From the NCBI GenBank assembly GCA_946415645.1, contig CAMKTJ010000006.1, positions 30,337-94,336 on the forward strand: a stretch of 64,000 nt of DNA, written 5' to 3'. Source of the DNA: an uncultured Prevotellaceae bacterium (GTDB lineage Bacteria; Bacteroidota; Bacteroidia; Bacteroidales; Bacteroidaceae). Shown here piece by piece: positions 17,946 through 29,300 of this stretch. The notes below the pieces were generated by a model that did no database searches, was not told the DNA's origin, and worked only from the letters and a program-made list of their open reading frames with translations. Each line of letters starts with the position of its first letter. Position 1 is the stretch's first letter. Position numbers and translations under genes: made by a program.

Positions 17946-19460
17946 ATGCGTTTTTTTCTTTTTTTGTTCCTTGTTTGCTATTACCCTTTATGCTGTAAAT
18001 CGCAACCAACTAAATTACCTGTTCTGAGAGTCTATTTTGAGGGAGAAATCCTTCCTGATATGGACTATTGTAATGGTACCATGCAACTTACGGATACGGA
18101 TAATTCTGTTGTCCGCTTGCCTGCCAAGTTCCGTACCAGAGGGGCTACGGTCAGAAAATACCCGATGAAGCCCTCGCTCAACATGAAGCTCCGTTCAGAA
18201 GATTACACAGAGGAGGCTGATTCGGCATTACTGAGCATGCGTTCCTGTTCATCATGGATTCTGGATGCTATGGCCATAGACCGTATATGCATGCGTAACC
18301 GTGTGGCCTTTGATATCTGGAATGAATTCTCGCGTCTGCCGTATGACACCGAGTTTGAAGGGCGTAACGGAACAGAGGGCAGGTTCATAGAATTATATAT
18401 CAACGACCAGTATCGTGGTATTTACTGCCTTACGGACCGCATTAACCGTAAACTCCTTAATCTGAAGAAATACCAGGAGCAAACTGACGGTAGTGTTCTG
18501 GTTAGAGGCGTCCTGTACAAAAGCGGCACAATGAATATCCAGAACCAGAATGAACCCTGTTACAGTGAAGACTCTGCAACTTGTGTTGTAGAATGGCATA
18601 ATGCCTGGGAACTGTCTTATCCGGAAGAGTATGGAAGTGCCAAGGTCTGGCAACCTTTGCAGGATGCTATACTGAATGGCTATAATAGCGACTATGTCAA
18701 GCGTTATTTCTATCTTCAGAACTTGGCAGACTATCAGATTCTTGTTATGGCTCTTGCCATCAGTGACAACTGGGGTAATAAGAATAGGTTCTTTAGTATT
18801 CGCAACATCAATAAAGACATCAATAACCCTGATCCTGCGGAATCTAACCGACGTAAGTTTGTTATAACACCATGGGATCTGGATACAAGCTTTGGTGGCC
18901 ATTATGAAGGAGAATATTATGATGGAAACTATTTGGACTGGCCTTTGGATCCGATATTTAATAATGCACCTTACCCTTATGGTCCCATTTGTGCGGATGA
19001 TGAATATCTGGCTATCCTTAAACAACGTTGGATAGAAGCCAGAAGGGGAGCGTTCTCTCCGTCTTCTATACGTGAAAAGTTGGAGCGCTATCGCAACCTT
19101 TTCCTAAATAGCGGAGCATGGCAGCGTATGGTGGACTATTACGAGAAACAGAATTTGCGTCCCTTGTATGTGTTGGACTTGTCCCGTGAGATATCTCTTA
19201 TTAATGAGTGGTATCAGAACCGTTTCCGGCTGATAGATGCTTGTTTTGGCATCACAGACACTGAGGATGGAATTGAAGAAATTCAAAATTCAAAATCAGA
19301 AATTCAAAATGATGAGATATACGACCTCGCAGGTCGTAAGGTGCAAGGAGCAAGGTGCAAGGGGCTAGGGGATAGCTCTAACTCTCAACTCTCAACTTTC
19401 AACTCTCAACTAAAGAAAGGAGTTTATATCCATAGAGGAAAAAGGATATCCGTTAGGTAA
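17946..19460 (+). CDS. CotH kinase-like secreted protein with T9SS sorting domain
   Basis: This 504-residue protein has a signal peptide (MRFFLFLFLVCYYPLCC) and a CotH-type fold: KFRTRGATVRKYPMKPSLNMKL, the LYINDQYRGIYCLTDRIN strand, and VITPWDLDTSFGG with the metal-binding aspartate. CotH of Bacillus is a protein kinase; most bacterial homologues are uncharacterised. The C-terminus is a type-A sorting signal (IYDLAGRKV... KKGVYIHRGKRISV) interrupted by cassettes: one before it (EIQNSKSEIQN) and a longer one between GRKV and KKGVYI. CotH homologues often occur with VTC and DUF4956 genes, which are present here at 36.7-38.2 kb. Confidence 0.8.
   Translation: MRFFLFLFLVCYYPLCCKSQPTKLPVLRVYFEGEILPDMDYCNGTMQLTDTDNSVVRLPAKFRTRGATVRKYPMKPSLNMKLRSEDYTEEADSALLSMRSCSSWILDAMAIDRICMRNRVAFDIWNEFSRLPYDTEFEGRNGTEGRFIELYINDQYRGIYCLTDRINRKLLNLKKYQEQTDGSVLVRGVLYKSGTMNIQNQNEPCYSEDSATCVVEWHNAWELSYPEEYGSAKVWQPLQDAILNGYNSDYVKRYFYLQNLADYQILVMALAISDNWGNKNRFFSIRNINKDINNPDPAESNRRKFVITPWDLDTSFGGHYEGEYYDGNYLDWPLDPIFNNAPYPYGPICADDEYLAILKQRWIEARRGAFSPSSIREKLERYRNLFLNSGAWQRMVDYYEKQNLRPLYVLDLSREISLINEWYQNRFRLIDACFGITDTEDGIEEIQNSKSEIQNDEIYDLAGRKVQGARCKGLGDSSNSQLSTFNSQLKKGVYIHRGKRISVR
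19281..19310 (+). repeat. ATTCAAAATTCAAAAT (class H) cassette in the CotH-like gene
   Basis: Three ATTCAAAAT units are translated as IQNSKSEIQN directly before the sorting signal. The same cassette, at the same position, occurs in the GH115 gene (26521-26549). Confidence 0.85.
19340..19412 (+). repeat. Class E plus class G cassettes splitting the sorting signal of the CotH-like protein
   Basis: GGTGCAAGGAGCAAGGTGCA and its continuation (class E) are followed by CTCAACTCTCAACTTTCAAC units (class G). Both are translated between YDLAGRKV and KKGVYI. In GH115 the same point holds class E followed by class B instead of class G. Confidence 0.85.
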
Positions 19461-19467
19461 GTATTCG

Positions 19468-19504
19468 AAAAAAGGGAGTTGGAAAATACCCAACTCCCTT
19501 TTTT
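19468..19504 (+). terminator. Terminator after the CotH-like gene
   Basis: AAAAGGGAGTTGG and CCAACTCCCTTTT form a perfect 13-bp stem with a short loop, flanked by A- and T-runs. It can act on both strands, between convergent genes. Confidence 0.85.
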
Positions 19505-19510
19505 GTAAAC

Positions 19511-19611
19511 TTTCATTTCACTCACTTAATCGCAACCTTGAACTTTGTTCGAGCTTGCTCACGTTCGGAAGTGATAGTGAGCTTTCACTTCGCTCACTTA
19601 ATCGCAACCTT
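19511..19611 (-). repeat. Duplicated 3' end of the GLUG protein gene
   Basis: The segment at 19583-19611, which contains the final codons and stop of the reverse-strand gene (KVAIK then TGA), recurs with few changes at 19511-19539. Between the copies lies a short spacer with GAGCTTGCTCACGTTCGG. The outer copy has no gene attached and looks like a remnant of a duplication. Confidence 0.7.
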
Positions 19612-22600
19612 TTTCCCATTAATAATGTAGAGGCCCTTCTGAACTCTGTTAACCTTACGTCCACTCAGGTCATAGATTCCATCAGATTGAGCATTGTTCA
19701 TTGATGATGGAACATCCCCAATGCCAACCTCGTCTTCGTTAACATAGCCACAGTAAGAGATGTAGTCGCCACGCTCTACCTGCCAGTTCAAGATAGGCCA
19801 TCCGTTGCCGATGGTGCCATTGCTGTTCCAGCCTTCCCATTTGCTAACAGTGGTGCAGATCTCCTGCTGGTTGCTACCATCAAAGAAGGGATAGTTAATC
19901 TTCAGTATAGCACCTCCGCCAATCAAGCTGTTAGCCTGACTACCGTTGACCTTGCCGGCAGAGTAACTTGACAGGAATTCGTATTGACCTTCAACGGTAC
20001 CAATCATATCACCTATTGTGCCCTCGCCCTGAACGGCAGCACATGTGTAGCTGTTGCTGATGGTGGTATTATTCATTACTGTACCGATAAGGGCACCGGC
20101 TGTGCCGTCTTCAGTTCCTATTGTTCCGCTAACGTATACACCATTGATAGTAGTTGTGGGTGCGTCTTCTGCTTCGGCATCGCCTGTGCGTCCAGCCAGA
20201 CCGCCTACGGAAGAGGTGTTGCCACCCTCTACAGTGATGTTCCAGAGACCCAAGTTCTGAACGCTACCAACAAAGGTACCAAAGAAACCTGTCTCGTCTG
20301 TGTTATCTGCGTTGGCAGCAACGGTTACGTTTTTGATGATGTGCTTGTTACCATCCAGGCTGACACGCTTGCCATAGCCCTCAGAGAAGCTGTTACCAAA
20401 GAAGTTGGCATTCAGAGGCCACCAACCCTTGCCCGTCATGTTGATGTCATCCATGAGCTTGAAGTAAGTAGTCTGTCCATCCACCAGTCGGTCTTGCATA
20501 CTCTGCAGGTCTGCTGTAGTAGCAATCTGATAGGGATCAGTCTCTGTGCCACGACCTTTAGTTTGGAGTAAGGTAGCCTTCATGGTGGCATTGTTCATAT
20601 CGAACTCTATGAGGTACTTGCCGGCAGGTGAGATACGCCATGTACGGTCCAGTCCACGCACAAGACTGTCAACTTTCTGACCGCTCTCAAGCTGCAAGTA
20701 CTGCTCGCTGCTTCCGTATCGGGCCTCGGTCCAGCTGCTGCGGGCTGTGGTGCTGTAGTTAGCCATATCCGCAGTGCTACGACATGCCATGATGCCGAAT
20801 GAACAGAATGAGTTGGCATTGTCCAGAACCATATCCACAGTACCTACATACTTGCCGTTGCCTACATGCTGCAGTGGCCACTGTTCGGTATTCTTCCAGC
20901 GTGCGGTTGCACCGCTGCGATCAGTCAGGGTACCAGTTACGTATACCTGATTGTCCCAGTTGTAGCTATCCTGCAGTTTGCAATCCACAGTGCCGTTCTC
21001 CAAATCCAATACAATATTATATGTACCGTTCAGTGCCTGCAGGTCGGTGCCGCCCTCCTGTATGCCAAAGATGTGGATGGCAGGCGTTACAAAGTTGCGG
21101 TTGGCATCGTTACACTTGTAAACGGTATTGATGCGACGGAAGTAGAAGCCTGCACGCTGGTAGCCTTGGATGCGACGACTACGATCCTGCAGGGTGACAG
21201 AGCCTACCCATTTGCCATCAGCATTCTGGTGGAGGGGATACAGACCACACATGGTGTTGTAATTCCATTCGTTATTCTCGGAATTTTCATCGTATAGGTC
21301 GCCCTGAACGTAGACGACACCTCCAATATTAGGATCCTTCATGAGGGCTTCTATCTTCTCTGTTACCTGCTGGTCAGTGAGACTGCCGAGAACAATAACA
21401 CTAGAGAGCTCGTTGTAGACATCTGTTAAGTACTCTTCCAACTCCCCTTCCTTTAATCCTTCGGCCATATCGCTAGCGAACTGACACAGATCGTCAAGCT
21501 GCTTGTACAACTCTATGCTAGGCTCTATTGCATTGAATTCATCATTGATAAGGCTGATGAGTTCAAACTGCTTACTTGTATCGTTATTAGTACGAACCTG
21601 ACCTATATATTTACGGATGTTATCGATGTGAGACATACTCATGAATCGATCCTGATCATATCGCTGGATCTCCAGTAACTCAAGTCTGGCCTCGTACTGT
21701 TCCATCATATCGCTGATAGCCTGTTGGCTTTCTCCCTGATAGATGAGTTGGAATCCGCCCCATACGGTGTGGTTCTTGTTGCGCCAGGGAGTTGCATCGT
21801 TTCTGACACCCACTTTCAGCGTTCCGTCTGTTACAACGGCGTATGCGCTTTGGCGGTAACGATTACCATTGAAGGCAAAGCTGGCAGTGTAGGTGTTGTC
21901 AGGGAAGTATCCGAATCCATCTATAAAGATATCCGTGCTGCCTGTTTCCTCTCCATTGTGAGGTGCGTCGGGATCGTTGGTGCTGTCATAGCGACAGTTC
22001 TCTCCGTTGACGGCGTTCTCCACTTCCAATGGGTCGGCATATACACTCATGATAGGCGTATTATAGTTATTCAGGAATAGCTTGGCCGGGATGGCATCGG
22101 TGCCATCATATGTACCTTCTTTGCCAGCACCGGGACGGTGGTAGGCATTGGCTCTTAGCTCATAGATTCCGTTGGGGATACCTGTGATCTGCTGTTCAAC
22201 AACGAAGGCGGAGTTGTAGCCTGCTGCTACAGGGAAGACGTCTGTGAATCCGGCGTTGTCAACGATATTGCCGTTCTGGCTGTCATCTAACTGTACGGTC
22301 CAACCCTTCCAGTCTCCTTCGTTGAACTTGGGGTTCGCAATGAATGATGTAACATCCATACCTTCTGTGTGGCTGGCTGATAGAGCCTTTGACAATAGAG
22401 TGCGCGCAAACTGCATCTCGTCCTGCAATTCCTGAATGCCCAATAGGCGATTCTCCTTGATGTAGAGATAGGTACCGTTGGGGAACCGGTCAGACGGGGC
22501 TTCCTCTTCTGTCAGATATGCCTCCAGCTGGTCGGTCTCTTCGCCCTGTAACTTATCGTTGTTCTCCTCCCAATATGCATTGATATCAGCTATGGCAGCG

Positions 22601-25600
22601 TAATATGCCTGATAGACGGGAACGCAGAGTTTAATCATGTCGGGCAAGCGGACAGCTTTGTCAGCAGCGACCAGAATCTGATCCTTTCCCGTAAGGTTCT
22701 CTGCACCGTCAATTACCTCCTCATATTCCTCCATGAGGGTTGTCTGACTTTCCAGACTTTGTATTTCCTGAACATCTTCTGCAATCTGCTGTGCTATGAG
22801 GGCATATGAGTCAGCATCATCACCTATGTATTCTAAGCGCATACGGTCAATAGCAGAATAGCAGTTTGCATTATGAATCTGGTTGCTGAAACCAATGGTC
22901 AGCGTGTCTGAGGTGACAGCAAAGTATAGGAAGTTCCAGTACTTGCCTTTGCTGAAATACTTGGCAGTACCCACGGCATTTGAAGGTACGTAGGTGTCGT
23001 TGGAGAGAAGTGTCTCGCCCTGACCGTCGTTCAACCTATATTCCAAAGCCTCTGCAGTGATGTCTTTGAGTCGGATTCCGGTACGCAGACCATTGCTCTC
23101 GGCATAGACATAGGTGTTACGATTCAAATCCTGGAAGTTATCAGGGTTACCGTAAACTTCCTCGTTGTTGAGCGCTGCAGCACGACTGTAGCCCTGAACA
23201 CGCAAGCGGTAAACACCAGGCTGAAGTCCGGCTATACGCTGCCATGTGTCGAATTTCTTGTTGGTATGCTCGGCCAGACCTTCTGTTACGTTAAAGCCTG
23301 TACCCTCCCAACCAAAGTTATCTGTGTTGAAGTCCGGGTTCTTGATACCTTTGACAAAACCATCGTAATTCATATCTTCCTGACCGCAGACAATACAGAA
23401 GCCATGACTAAACTCATGGTCAGGTATGATGTTCTCCTTGTTGTTGGAGTATGTGACAGAAGAAGGATCCACAGTACCGTCGCATAACATCTTTCCCTTG
23501 GGATATACCACAGCGTGTCCGTTGGCAAATGGAACGGGCTGAGAATCTGCTTCGTTATCATTATCCAGATTCTGGAACCATGTGATATAGGACTGATCGC
23601 CATTGAGCTTGTAGCAGAGTTCACCAGACTCTATGATTTCAGAGTCTTCTATGATGATGCCTTGCTCGCCCTGTGTGGCGTAGATATTAGAGAAGATACC
23701 GTTGCCATGACGAACAAGCCACATGTCTGCACGGTCATTTCCGGATACGTCGGCACAAGACCAGCAGTTGGATACGCGGGGACTATTGCTGCCTGCCCAT
23801 CCTGCAATGGCGGCGCATTCATTTGAACCCTCAATGATACCTGATGAGAAACAGTTCTCTATGACGAGGGTAGTCTTACTGCCGGAGTTACCTCCAAAGA
23901 TACCAGCGGCCTGTTTTCCAGTGGCATATACATTACCCATGTTTCCAAGGTTGCGTAATGTTACGTTGCCGCTCATCTGGTTGGTACCGCCCACCAAGGC
24001 CACGCACTCACCAGTGCCGCTGATGGAGCAAGTCCTGTCGAGTAGCAGGTTCTCAATAACAGCTCCGTTGCCAGGCTGTCCGATGAATCCTGTGTAGCTT
24101 GTACCATTGATATGCAGATTGCTGATTTTGTGTCCTTGTCCATCGAAGTGACCGGAATATCTGGCGCCTGAACTACCAAGAGGGCTGAACAGATCTGAGT
24201 ACATCTCCATGTCAATGTCAGCAGTAAGGCGTACATCCCAGTCTCCACAGTTCTTCTCGTTTACCATGCGAGACAGCCAATATAGCTTAGAATCGGTGTC
24301 TATACAGTGGAAACCATCCACAACCTCGGCATAGTCTAATTGCGGTGCATCGCAATTGATACAGAAGCCATCCTCAAACTCGTGGGGAGGCAGACTCCCT
24401 CCATCGGTATTGCTATATACAACAGAACCCAAGGGAGTTCCATCGCAGCTGAGCTCACCGTTGGCAAACACTTTGCCACCCTCAATATAGTAAGGTACAG
24501 GTACAGCATCAGTTCCTAGCTTCTGATACCAAGAGATTGTTGTCTGGTCTCCGTTCAGCAGATAGCAGAGTTCGCCCTCCTCTACGGGATTGTCTGTTGT
24601 CCAGTCTTCGTAGATACCCTGACCGAACTCCTCTGTTCCAGTAACGTCAAAGCAGTTTGTGACATTCATGGTGCCGGGCTCATAGCGAACTAAGTTGCAG
24701 AGATAACCAAACTTGCCGCCAGAGTTATCTACACCATTGATTATACCTTTGTTCACGCAGTTGATGATAGAACTGCCACCGGCGTTCAGCCATGAACAGA
24801 AAGCTGTAGCAGGTACACCAGTTATTTCGCCTGTATTCAGACAGTTGACCATCTTCATAGCAGGGTATGCACTCAGTCCTGCGCCTACAATACCTCCGGT
24901 GGCTCCTGTACCAATGACGCTTGCTTCGTTGACACAGTTTTCGATAGTGAGAAGCGTGCTGCCATTGGTTTGAACGCCACCAATGAGGGCACCAACTCTT
25001 CCGTTACCGATAATCTCGCAACTCTTGTCGATGATAAGGTTGCGGATGACCGTTCCACCACGGACATAGCCGAAGAAACCAACGCCATCTTGTTGCAGGT
25101 TGAGAATCATGTTTTTGATGCGGTGTCCCTGGCCATCGAAGATACCATTGTACTTGTAGGTGGTGTTAGGTCCGATGGGAGAGTGAGCATTTTCTACACC
25201 GCCAAAATCAATATCAGCAGTAAGTTTACCATTGATGGTAGTAAGATAAGCCTCGTTGACCATGGCTGTAAACCATTTTACATCAGCTGCTGAAGCCAAA
25301 GGCAGGAATCCGTCGGCATCAGGCGTGATATGGTCTTGCAGCAGGTTGCCACAGACAGTACACCAACCATCAACATCGTTGTGCTGGGGGGTAGGAGAGG
25401 TGTTCTCGTTAGAGAAGGTGAGTTCACCCTCTAATACAGTTCCGTCGCAACGTTTGTTACCAATACCGAATACCTCCTTATGTGTGCTGAATGGAACAGG
25501 GAATGCGTCCTGACCAAGTGTCTGGTAGAAGACTGTGTGGTCTGAAGCCTTGTTCAGCATATAGCAAAGTTCACCTGTACCAATAACAGAGGAATTAATG

Positions 25601-26331
25601 TAGGTGGTACCAGTGGGGGCATTGCCACCGTCGCCATCCTGCTCGTAAGCGAAGCAGTTAATGGTAGAGGCCTTGCTTTGGGGATTACAGAAAGAGTATG
25701 CCGATGGTAAGTCTGTCTCCATGATGGAGATACAGTTACGAGCCTCGACGGAACCTGCACTGTTCACCCAGCCGCAGAAAGCCATATTGTAGGCATCCGT
25801 TCCTGTGAACTTGATGGCTGATACGCAGTTGGTGATGTTAGTGCTGCCGTTTACATAGCCGATGAAGGCTGCATTAGAGGCATTGGCACCGCAGTTAGAG
25901 CTGATGGTGGTCAGCACCACCACATTCTCGAACGTACCATAGCCAGTACCGCCCAAAACGGCAGAGTTCTTGTACGTAGCATTGATGTTGCCATCTACGA
26001 TGAGGTTCTTGACACTTCCCTTGAACTTTACGAACATAGCAGTCTGCTCACCAGGGAAGTCATAGTTGACCGTAATGGTGTGCCCGTCTCCATCAAGGGT
26101 TCCGGTGAAATCACTTGCGGTAGCCATTCTGAAGTCCAAGTCGGGAATGTCAGCTGTCAGCTTGACACTCGTCTTCTCGTAGCCGGCGACCTTAGTCCAA
26201 GTTTGAAGGTCGGCCTTGCTTCCAATCAGATACGCACCGCTCTCGTCTGTTTGCAGATTCTGTGCAAAGACGTTGGTTCCTATTAGCCACATAAAGGCTA
26301 GTTGGAACATTAGGTGTAGTTTTGTCTTCAT
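19594..26331 (-). CDS. Giant secreted GLUG-repeat surface protein with T9SS sorting domain
   Basis: This 2245-residue protein has a signal peptide (MKTKLHLMFQLAFMWLIGTNVFAQ). It contains four beta-helix-like blocks with GLUG-type repeats (DFTGTLDGDGHTITV, YNGIFDGQGHRIKNM, YSGHFDGQGHKISNL, and one near residue 1950). Three of these end in a module starting near residues 254, 587 and 904 with GELCYxLN, then PVPF/Y, CDGT, and a CxxC motif (GWCTVCG, GFCINCD, GFCIVCG). The middle has two or more beta-sandwich carbohydrate-binding-like modules and alpha-helical segments. It ends with IYDLSGRKVNRVQKG and NGKKVAIK, an intact type-A sorting signal. It is probably an adhesin or a polysaccharide-binding surface protein. 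It follows GH115 by 48 nt. Confidence 0.75.
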   Translation of the reverse strand: MKTKLHLMFQLAFMWLIGTNVFAQNLQTDESGAYLIGSKADLQTWTKVAGYEKTSVKLTADIPDLDFRMATASDFTGTLDGDGHTITVNYDFPGEQTAMFVKFKGSVKNLIVDGNINATYKNSAVLGGTGYGTFENVVVLTTISSNCGANASNAAFIGYVNGSTNITNCVSAIKFTGTDAYNMAFCGWVNSAGSVEARNCISIMETDLPSAYSFCNPQSKASTINCFAYEQDGDGGNAPTGTTYINSSVIGTGELCYMLNKASDHTVFYQTLGQDAFPVPFSTHKEVFGIGNKRCDGTVLEGELTFSNENTSPTPQHNDVDGWCTVCGNLLQDHITPDADGFLPLASAADVKWFTAMVNEAYLTTINGKLTADIDFGGVENAHSPIGPNTTYKYNGIFDGQGHRIKNMILNLQQDGVGFFGYVRGGTVIRNLIIDKSCEIIGNGRVGALIGGVQTNGSTLLTIENCVNEASVIGTGATGGIVGAGLSAYPAMKMVNCLNTGEITGVPATAFCSWLNAGGSSIINCVNKGIINGVDNSGGKFGYLCNLVRYEPGTMNVTNCFDVTGTEEFGQGIYEDWTTDNPVEEGELCYLLNGDQTTISWYQKLGTDAVPVPYYIEGGKVFANGELSCDGTPLGSVVYSNTDGGSLPPHEFEDGFCINCDAPQLDYAEVVDGFHCIDTDSKLYWLSRMVNEKNCGDWDVRLTADIDMEMYSDLFSPLGSSGARYSGHFDGQGHKISNLHINGTSYTGFIGQPGNGAVIENLLLDRTCSISGTGECVALVGGTNQMSGNVTLRNLGNMGNVYATGKQAAGIFGGNSGSKTTLVIENCFSSGIIEGSNECAAIAGWAGSNSPRVSNCWSCADVSGNDRADMWLVRHGNGIFSNIYATQGEQGIIIEDSEIIESGELCYKLNGDQSYITWFQNLDNDNEADSQPVPFANGHAVVYPKGKMLCDGTVDPSSVTYSNNKENIIPDHEFSHGFCIVCGQEDMNYDGFVKGIKNPDFNTDNFGWEGTGFNVTEGLAEHTNKKFDTWQRIAGLQPGVYRLRVQGYSRAAALNNEEVYGNPDNFQDLNRNTYVYAESNGLRTGIRLKDITAEALEYRLNDGQGETLLSNDTYVPSNAVGTAKYFSKGKYWNFLYFAVTSDTLTIGFSNQIHNANCYSAIDRMRLEYIGDDADSYALIAQQIAEDVQEIQSLESQTTLMEEYEEVIDGAENLTGKDQILVAADKAVRLPDMIKLCVPVYQAYYAAIADINAYWEENNDKLQGEETDQLEAYLTEEEAPSDRFPNGTYLYIKENRLLGIQELQDEMQFARTLLSKALSASHTEGMDVTSFIANPKFNEGDWKGWTVQLDDSQNGNIVDNAGFTDVFPVAAGYNSAFVVEQQITGIPNGIYELRANAYHRPGAGKEGTYDGTDAIPAKLFLNNYNTPIMSVYADPLEVENAVNGENCRYDSTNDPDAPHNGEETGSTDIFIDGFGYFPDNTYTASFAFNGNRYRQSAYAVVTDGTLKVGVRNDATPWRNKNHTVWGGFQLIYQGESQQAISDMMEQYEARLELLEIQRYDQDRFMSMSHIDNIRKYIGQVRTNNDTSKQFELISLINDEFNAIEPSIELYKQLDDLCQFASDMAEGLKEGELEEYLTDVYNELSSVIVLGSLTDQQVTEKIEALMKDPNIGGVVYVQGDLYDENSENNEWNYNTMCGLYPLHQNADGKWVGSVTLQDRSRRIQGYQRAGFYFRRINTVYKCNDANRNFVTPAIHIFGIQEGGTDLQALNGTYNIVLDLENGTVDCKLQDSYNWDNQVYVTGTLTDRSGATARWKNTEQWPLQHVGNGKYVGTVDMVLDNANSFCSFGIMACRSTADMANYSTTARSSWTEARYGSSEQYLQLESGQKVDSLVRGLDRTWRISPAGKYLIEFDMNNATMKATLLQTKGRGTETDPYQIATTADLQSMQDRLVDGQTTYFKLMDDINMTGKGWWPLNANFFGNSFSEGYGKRVSLDGNKHIIKNVTVAANADNTDETGFFGTFVGSVQNLGLWNITVEGGNTSSVGGLAGRTGDAEAEDAPTTTINGVYVSGTIGTEDGTAGALIGTVMNNTTISNSYTCAAVQGEGTIGDMIGTVEGQYEFLSSYSAGKVNGSQANSLIGGGAILKINYPFFDGSNQQEICTTVSKWEGWNSNGTIGNGWPILNWQVERGDYISYCGYVNEDEVGIGDVPSSMNNAQSDGIYDLSGRKVNRVQKGLYIINGKKVAIK

Positions 26332-26379
26332 TGTTAATTTGTTGGGGTTAGTATGTTATTAGTTTATGTTGTTTTTGAG

Positions 26380-29300
26380 CTAATGGATGATGTATTTCTT
26401 TCCGTTCACGATGTAGATACCCTTCTTGAGTGAAGAGTGAAGAGTGAAGAGTGAAGAATCCTCTTGCCCCTTGCCCCTTGCTCCTTGCACCTTACGACCA
26501 GCAAGGTCATAGACATCATTATTTTGAATTTTGAATTTTGAATTTTGAACCCTATCTATTCCGTCAATGGCATCATTGTTTGTCTCCACTTCTTCGATGC
26601 GGAAGTAGTCCACGCGGAACTTACCTGTACGGTCGGTTCCTGTTGCCAGTTTGCCATCACTTTTCCTGCAACCTGAGCGGATGCCAAGGGTCAGGTCTTC
26701 TCCCTCGGCTACCGTAACCAATACGCTCAGTTCCTGCATTGCGGTAGCATTGACACCCACTCCATCCGTATAGGAGGCAAAGGTAGATGTCTCACCCTCT
26801 GTCAGGTTGTTCTGGTAGGTGCGGGGTGTGCTGAAGTATTGAACCTGGTCATTGGCAAAGAGTCGACCTTGACCTTCCAGTCCTTTCTCGCTCCAGAACA
26901 AGCAGCTAACACGGTAGGTGGTATTAGCCTTTAGCTTGTTAGCAGGTATTGTCTGGTAGAGGCAGAAATCCTCTGGAATGGGACGGAGGCCGCTGGGGGT
27001 GAAAGCACAATAGTTCTGTCCGTGCATGCCTTCGCCCTTACCATAGATGCCTGAGGTGGTCATTGTGTAGTTGCCAGTGTAAGATATCTCCCATCCATAG
27101 GGAACAGCGTTCAACACGTTCTTGCCCTCGGCCAGAGTTTCCGCATCCTTGTATTCGAAGTCGGGGTTCACCAGTAACTCCTGGGTTAATGAATCGGGGT
27201 CAGTTGTGGGGAGGTCAGCTAAACGTCGGATGGTGAAGTGGTCAACCTTGAACCATCCCGTCTCGTCGGTCTGTGCTCCGGCATTGCTGATGCAACTAGT
27301 CTTGATACCCAAGCGAAGGTCCTCTCCCTTTTGTATCTTCAGGACAACGCGCATGGGATGCATGATGGTATGAGTCTCGTATCCAGCTTTGTATCCTGCA
27401 AAGGTGTTCACCTCGTCGTCTTTCAGAATCTGGTCGTAATCGTGTTTGTAAGCGTAATACTGAACTTGGTTGTTGGCAAAGAGACGACAAGAGCCTCTTT
27501 TGCCCGACTGTACCCAGAGCCAGCAACCAACCTCGTAGATGCCGGGTGTGAGTTTCTCTGCAGGAACAGTCTGGTAGAGCTCGCAGTCCTCTGGCATGGG
27601 TTTTGATTTAATCCAGCACAAGTTGCTGTCATCACCCTTAATAGACTCGTCTTTGTTAATACCATAGGAATTGCCATTGAGGGTTCCCTTCAACGTCCAT
27701 CCGTAGGGGACTCCACGACGGATAGAGCCGTCGGTGTTGGTGAGAACACTATTACCGCTTTTGTATTGTTCAAAGTCTGGGTTTACCATCAGTTGGGGAG
27801 CAAGGTTGTCATCTTCCACGGCATCCATCTGACGATACATAATCTGACTGACCACAATGGCTGGATTCATGGCATAGATGCGTAATTGGTAGTCTTTCTC
27901 GGCAGTAGCCTTATATGTGAAGCGTGCCTCAGAGTAACCGTACATCACATTGTCACTCCATTTATTTGTCTCGGCATTACATTTAATGCTGGCTGTTGTT
28001 ATGGAACCTGTTCCCATAGCCATTCCCACAACCAAGTCATTACTGGTGGTGATGGGGAAGGTGGGAAGACAGCGTACGACAATCTGGTACGAACCTTTCT
28101 TCAAAGGTACGCTATACTCCAGGTATGGACCTTTGCTACGGGCTGTAGTGGCTGTGTATTTGGTGTAGTCGATGGGCCAGACTGTCATGCTGCTGTCGCT
28201 GACGCCCAAGTTCTGTAATAATTGCCAATTGCCTCTGCTATTGGTGTAATCAGATGCGGTAATGAATTTCATATCATCAGTGAACATCTTGCCCTGCACA
28301 TTGTTAACCTCATTGGATGTTGCTGCATATACGGGACCGAACTGACTGGTCATGTTGGCATTGGGACGCATGCTCATAATACCGTTCCATTTGCCACCAG
28401 CTAGTGTGTTGTTGAAATAGTCTGTCAGATAGACAATGTTGTCATAGCTGGTACGTGATAGTGCAGCATATTGCATACTGTTCTGGCGGTCGCCCATGCC
28501 GGCGTACCAGAAACTCAGGTTAGCACCTAAGAGCTTGATGTTCATGTCGGCTGTAGCTACAATGGGGTAGGTAAAGAGCTCGAAGTAAGCATCCTTCAAT
28601 CGGGTGGGGATGCTGGCTTCCAGATTCTGAACCCTACGGGCCAGATTCTGATAATCAAAAATACGCTGCTTCATCTCCTCGTGTGTGAAGACAACCTCGC
28701 GCACTGTCTCAGGTTTGCTCTGTGCAGCCAGTCGGTAATGTTCCAGGCGTATGTCAGCCATTTCGTCGGCCAAATCCTCACCAAAAGTCTTGGCTGCCCA
28801 CCAACGACTGAACTTCCAGGCATTCTCGGGTGTCCAGCTCTTAACGTTCCATGCCAGTTCCATACAGAACTCAAACTCCACTTCGGCAGGTTTTATGTCG
28901 CCTACGTTAATCATCCAGAAGCGCTGCATGCCATTCTCGTAGGCTTTGCAGAGTTCATAGCTTATCAGCGAAGGCGAGATGGTGCTGAGCCAGATGTAGG
29001 AACAAGGATTGCCTAAATAAGAAAGGTGGTAGTAGATACCGTTGCCACCACTGCGCTTCTGTTCGGTTGCTGTGGGCAGCTGACGGATGTAGGCGTAGTT
29101 GTCGTCCACCCAGCAGAGAGTTACATCGTCTGGGATTTTCAGTCCGGCGTTGTAAAGTGTCAATGCTTCCTTATATGGAATGTATATCTGCGGTACCTTG
29201 GTGGGGTCTCCTCCCAGAGAATCTGTGATAATCTTTCGCTGACACTCTATAATGTCCTTCAGACCTGCCAACTGAGCTTCTTGTCCCTCGTAACCCAATA

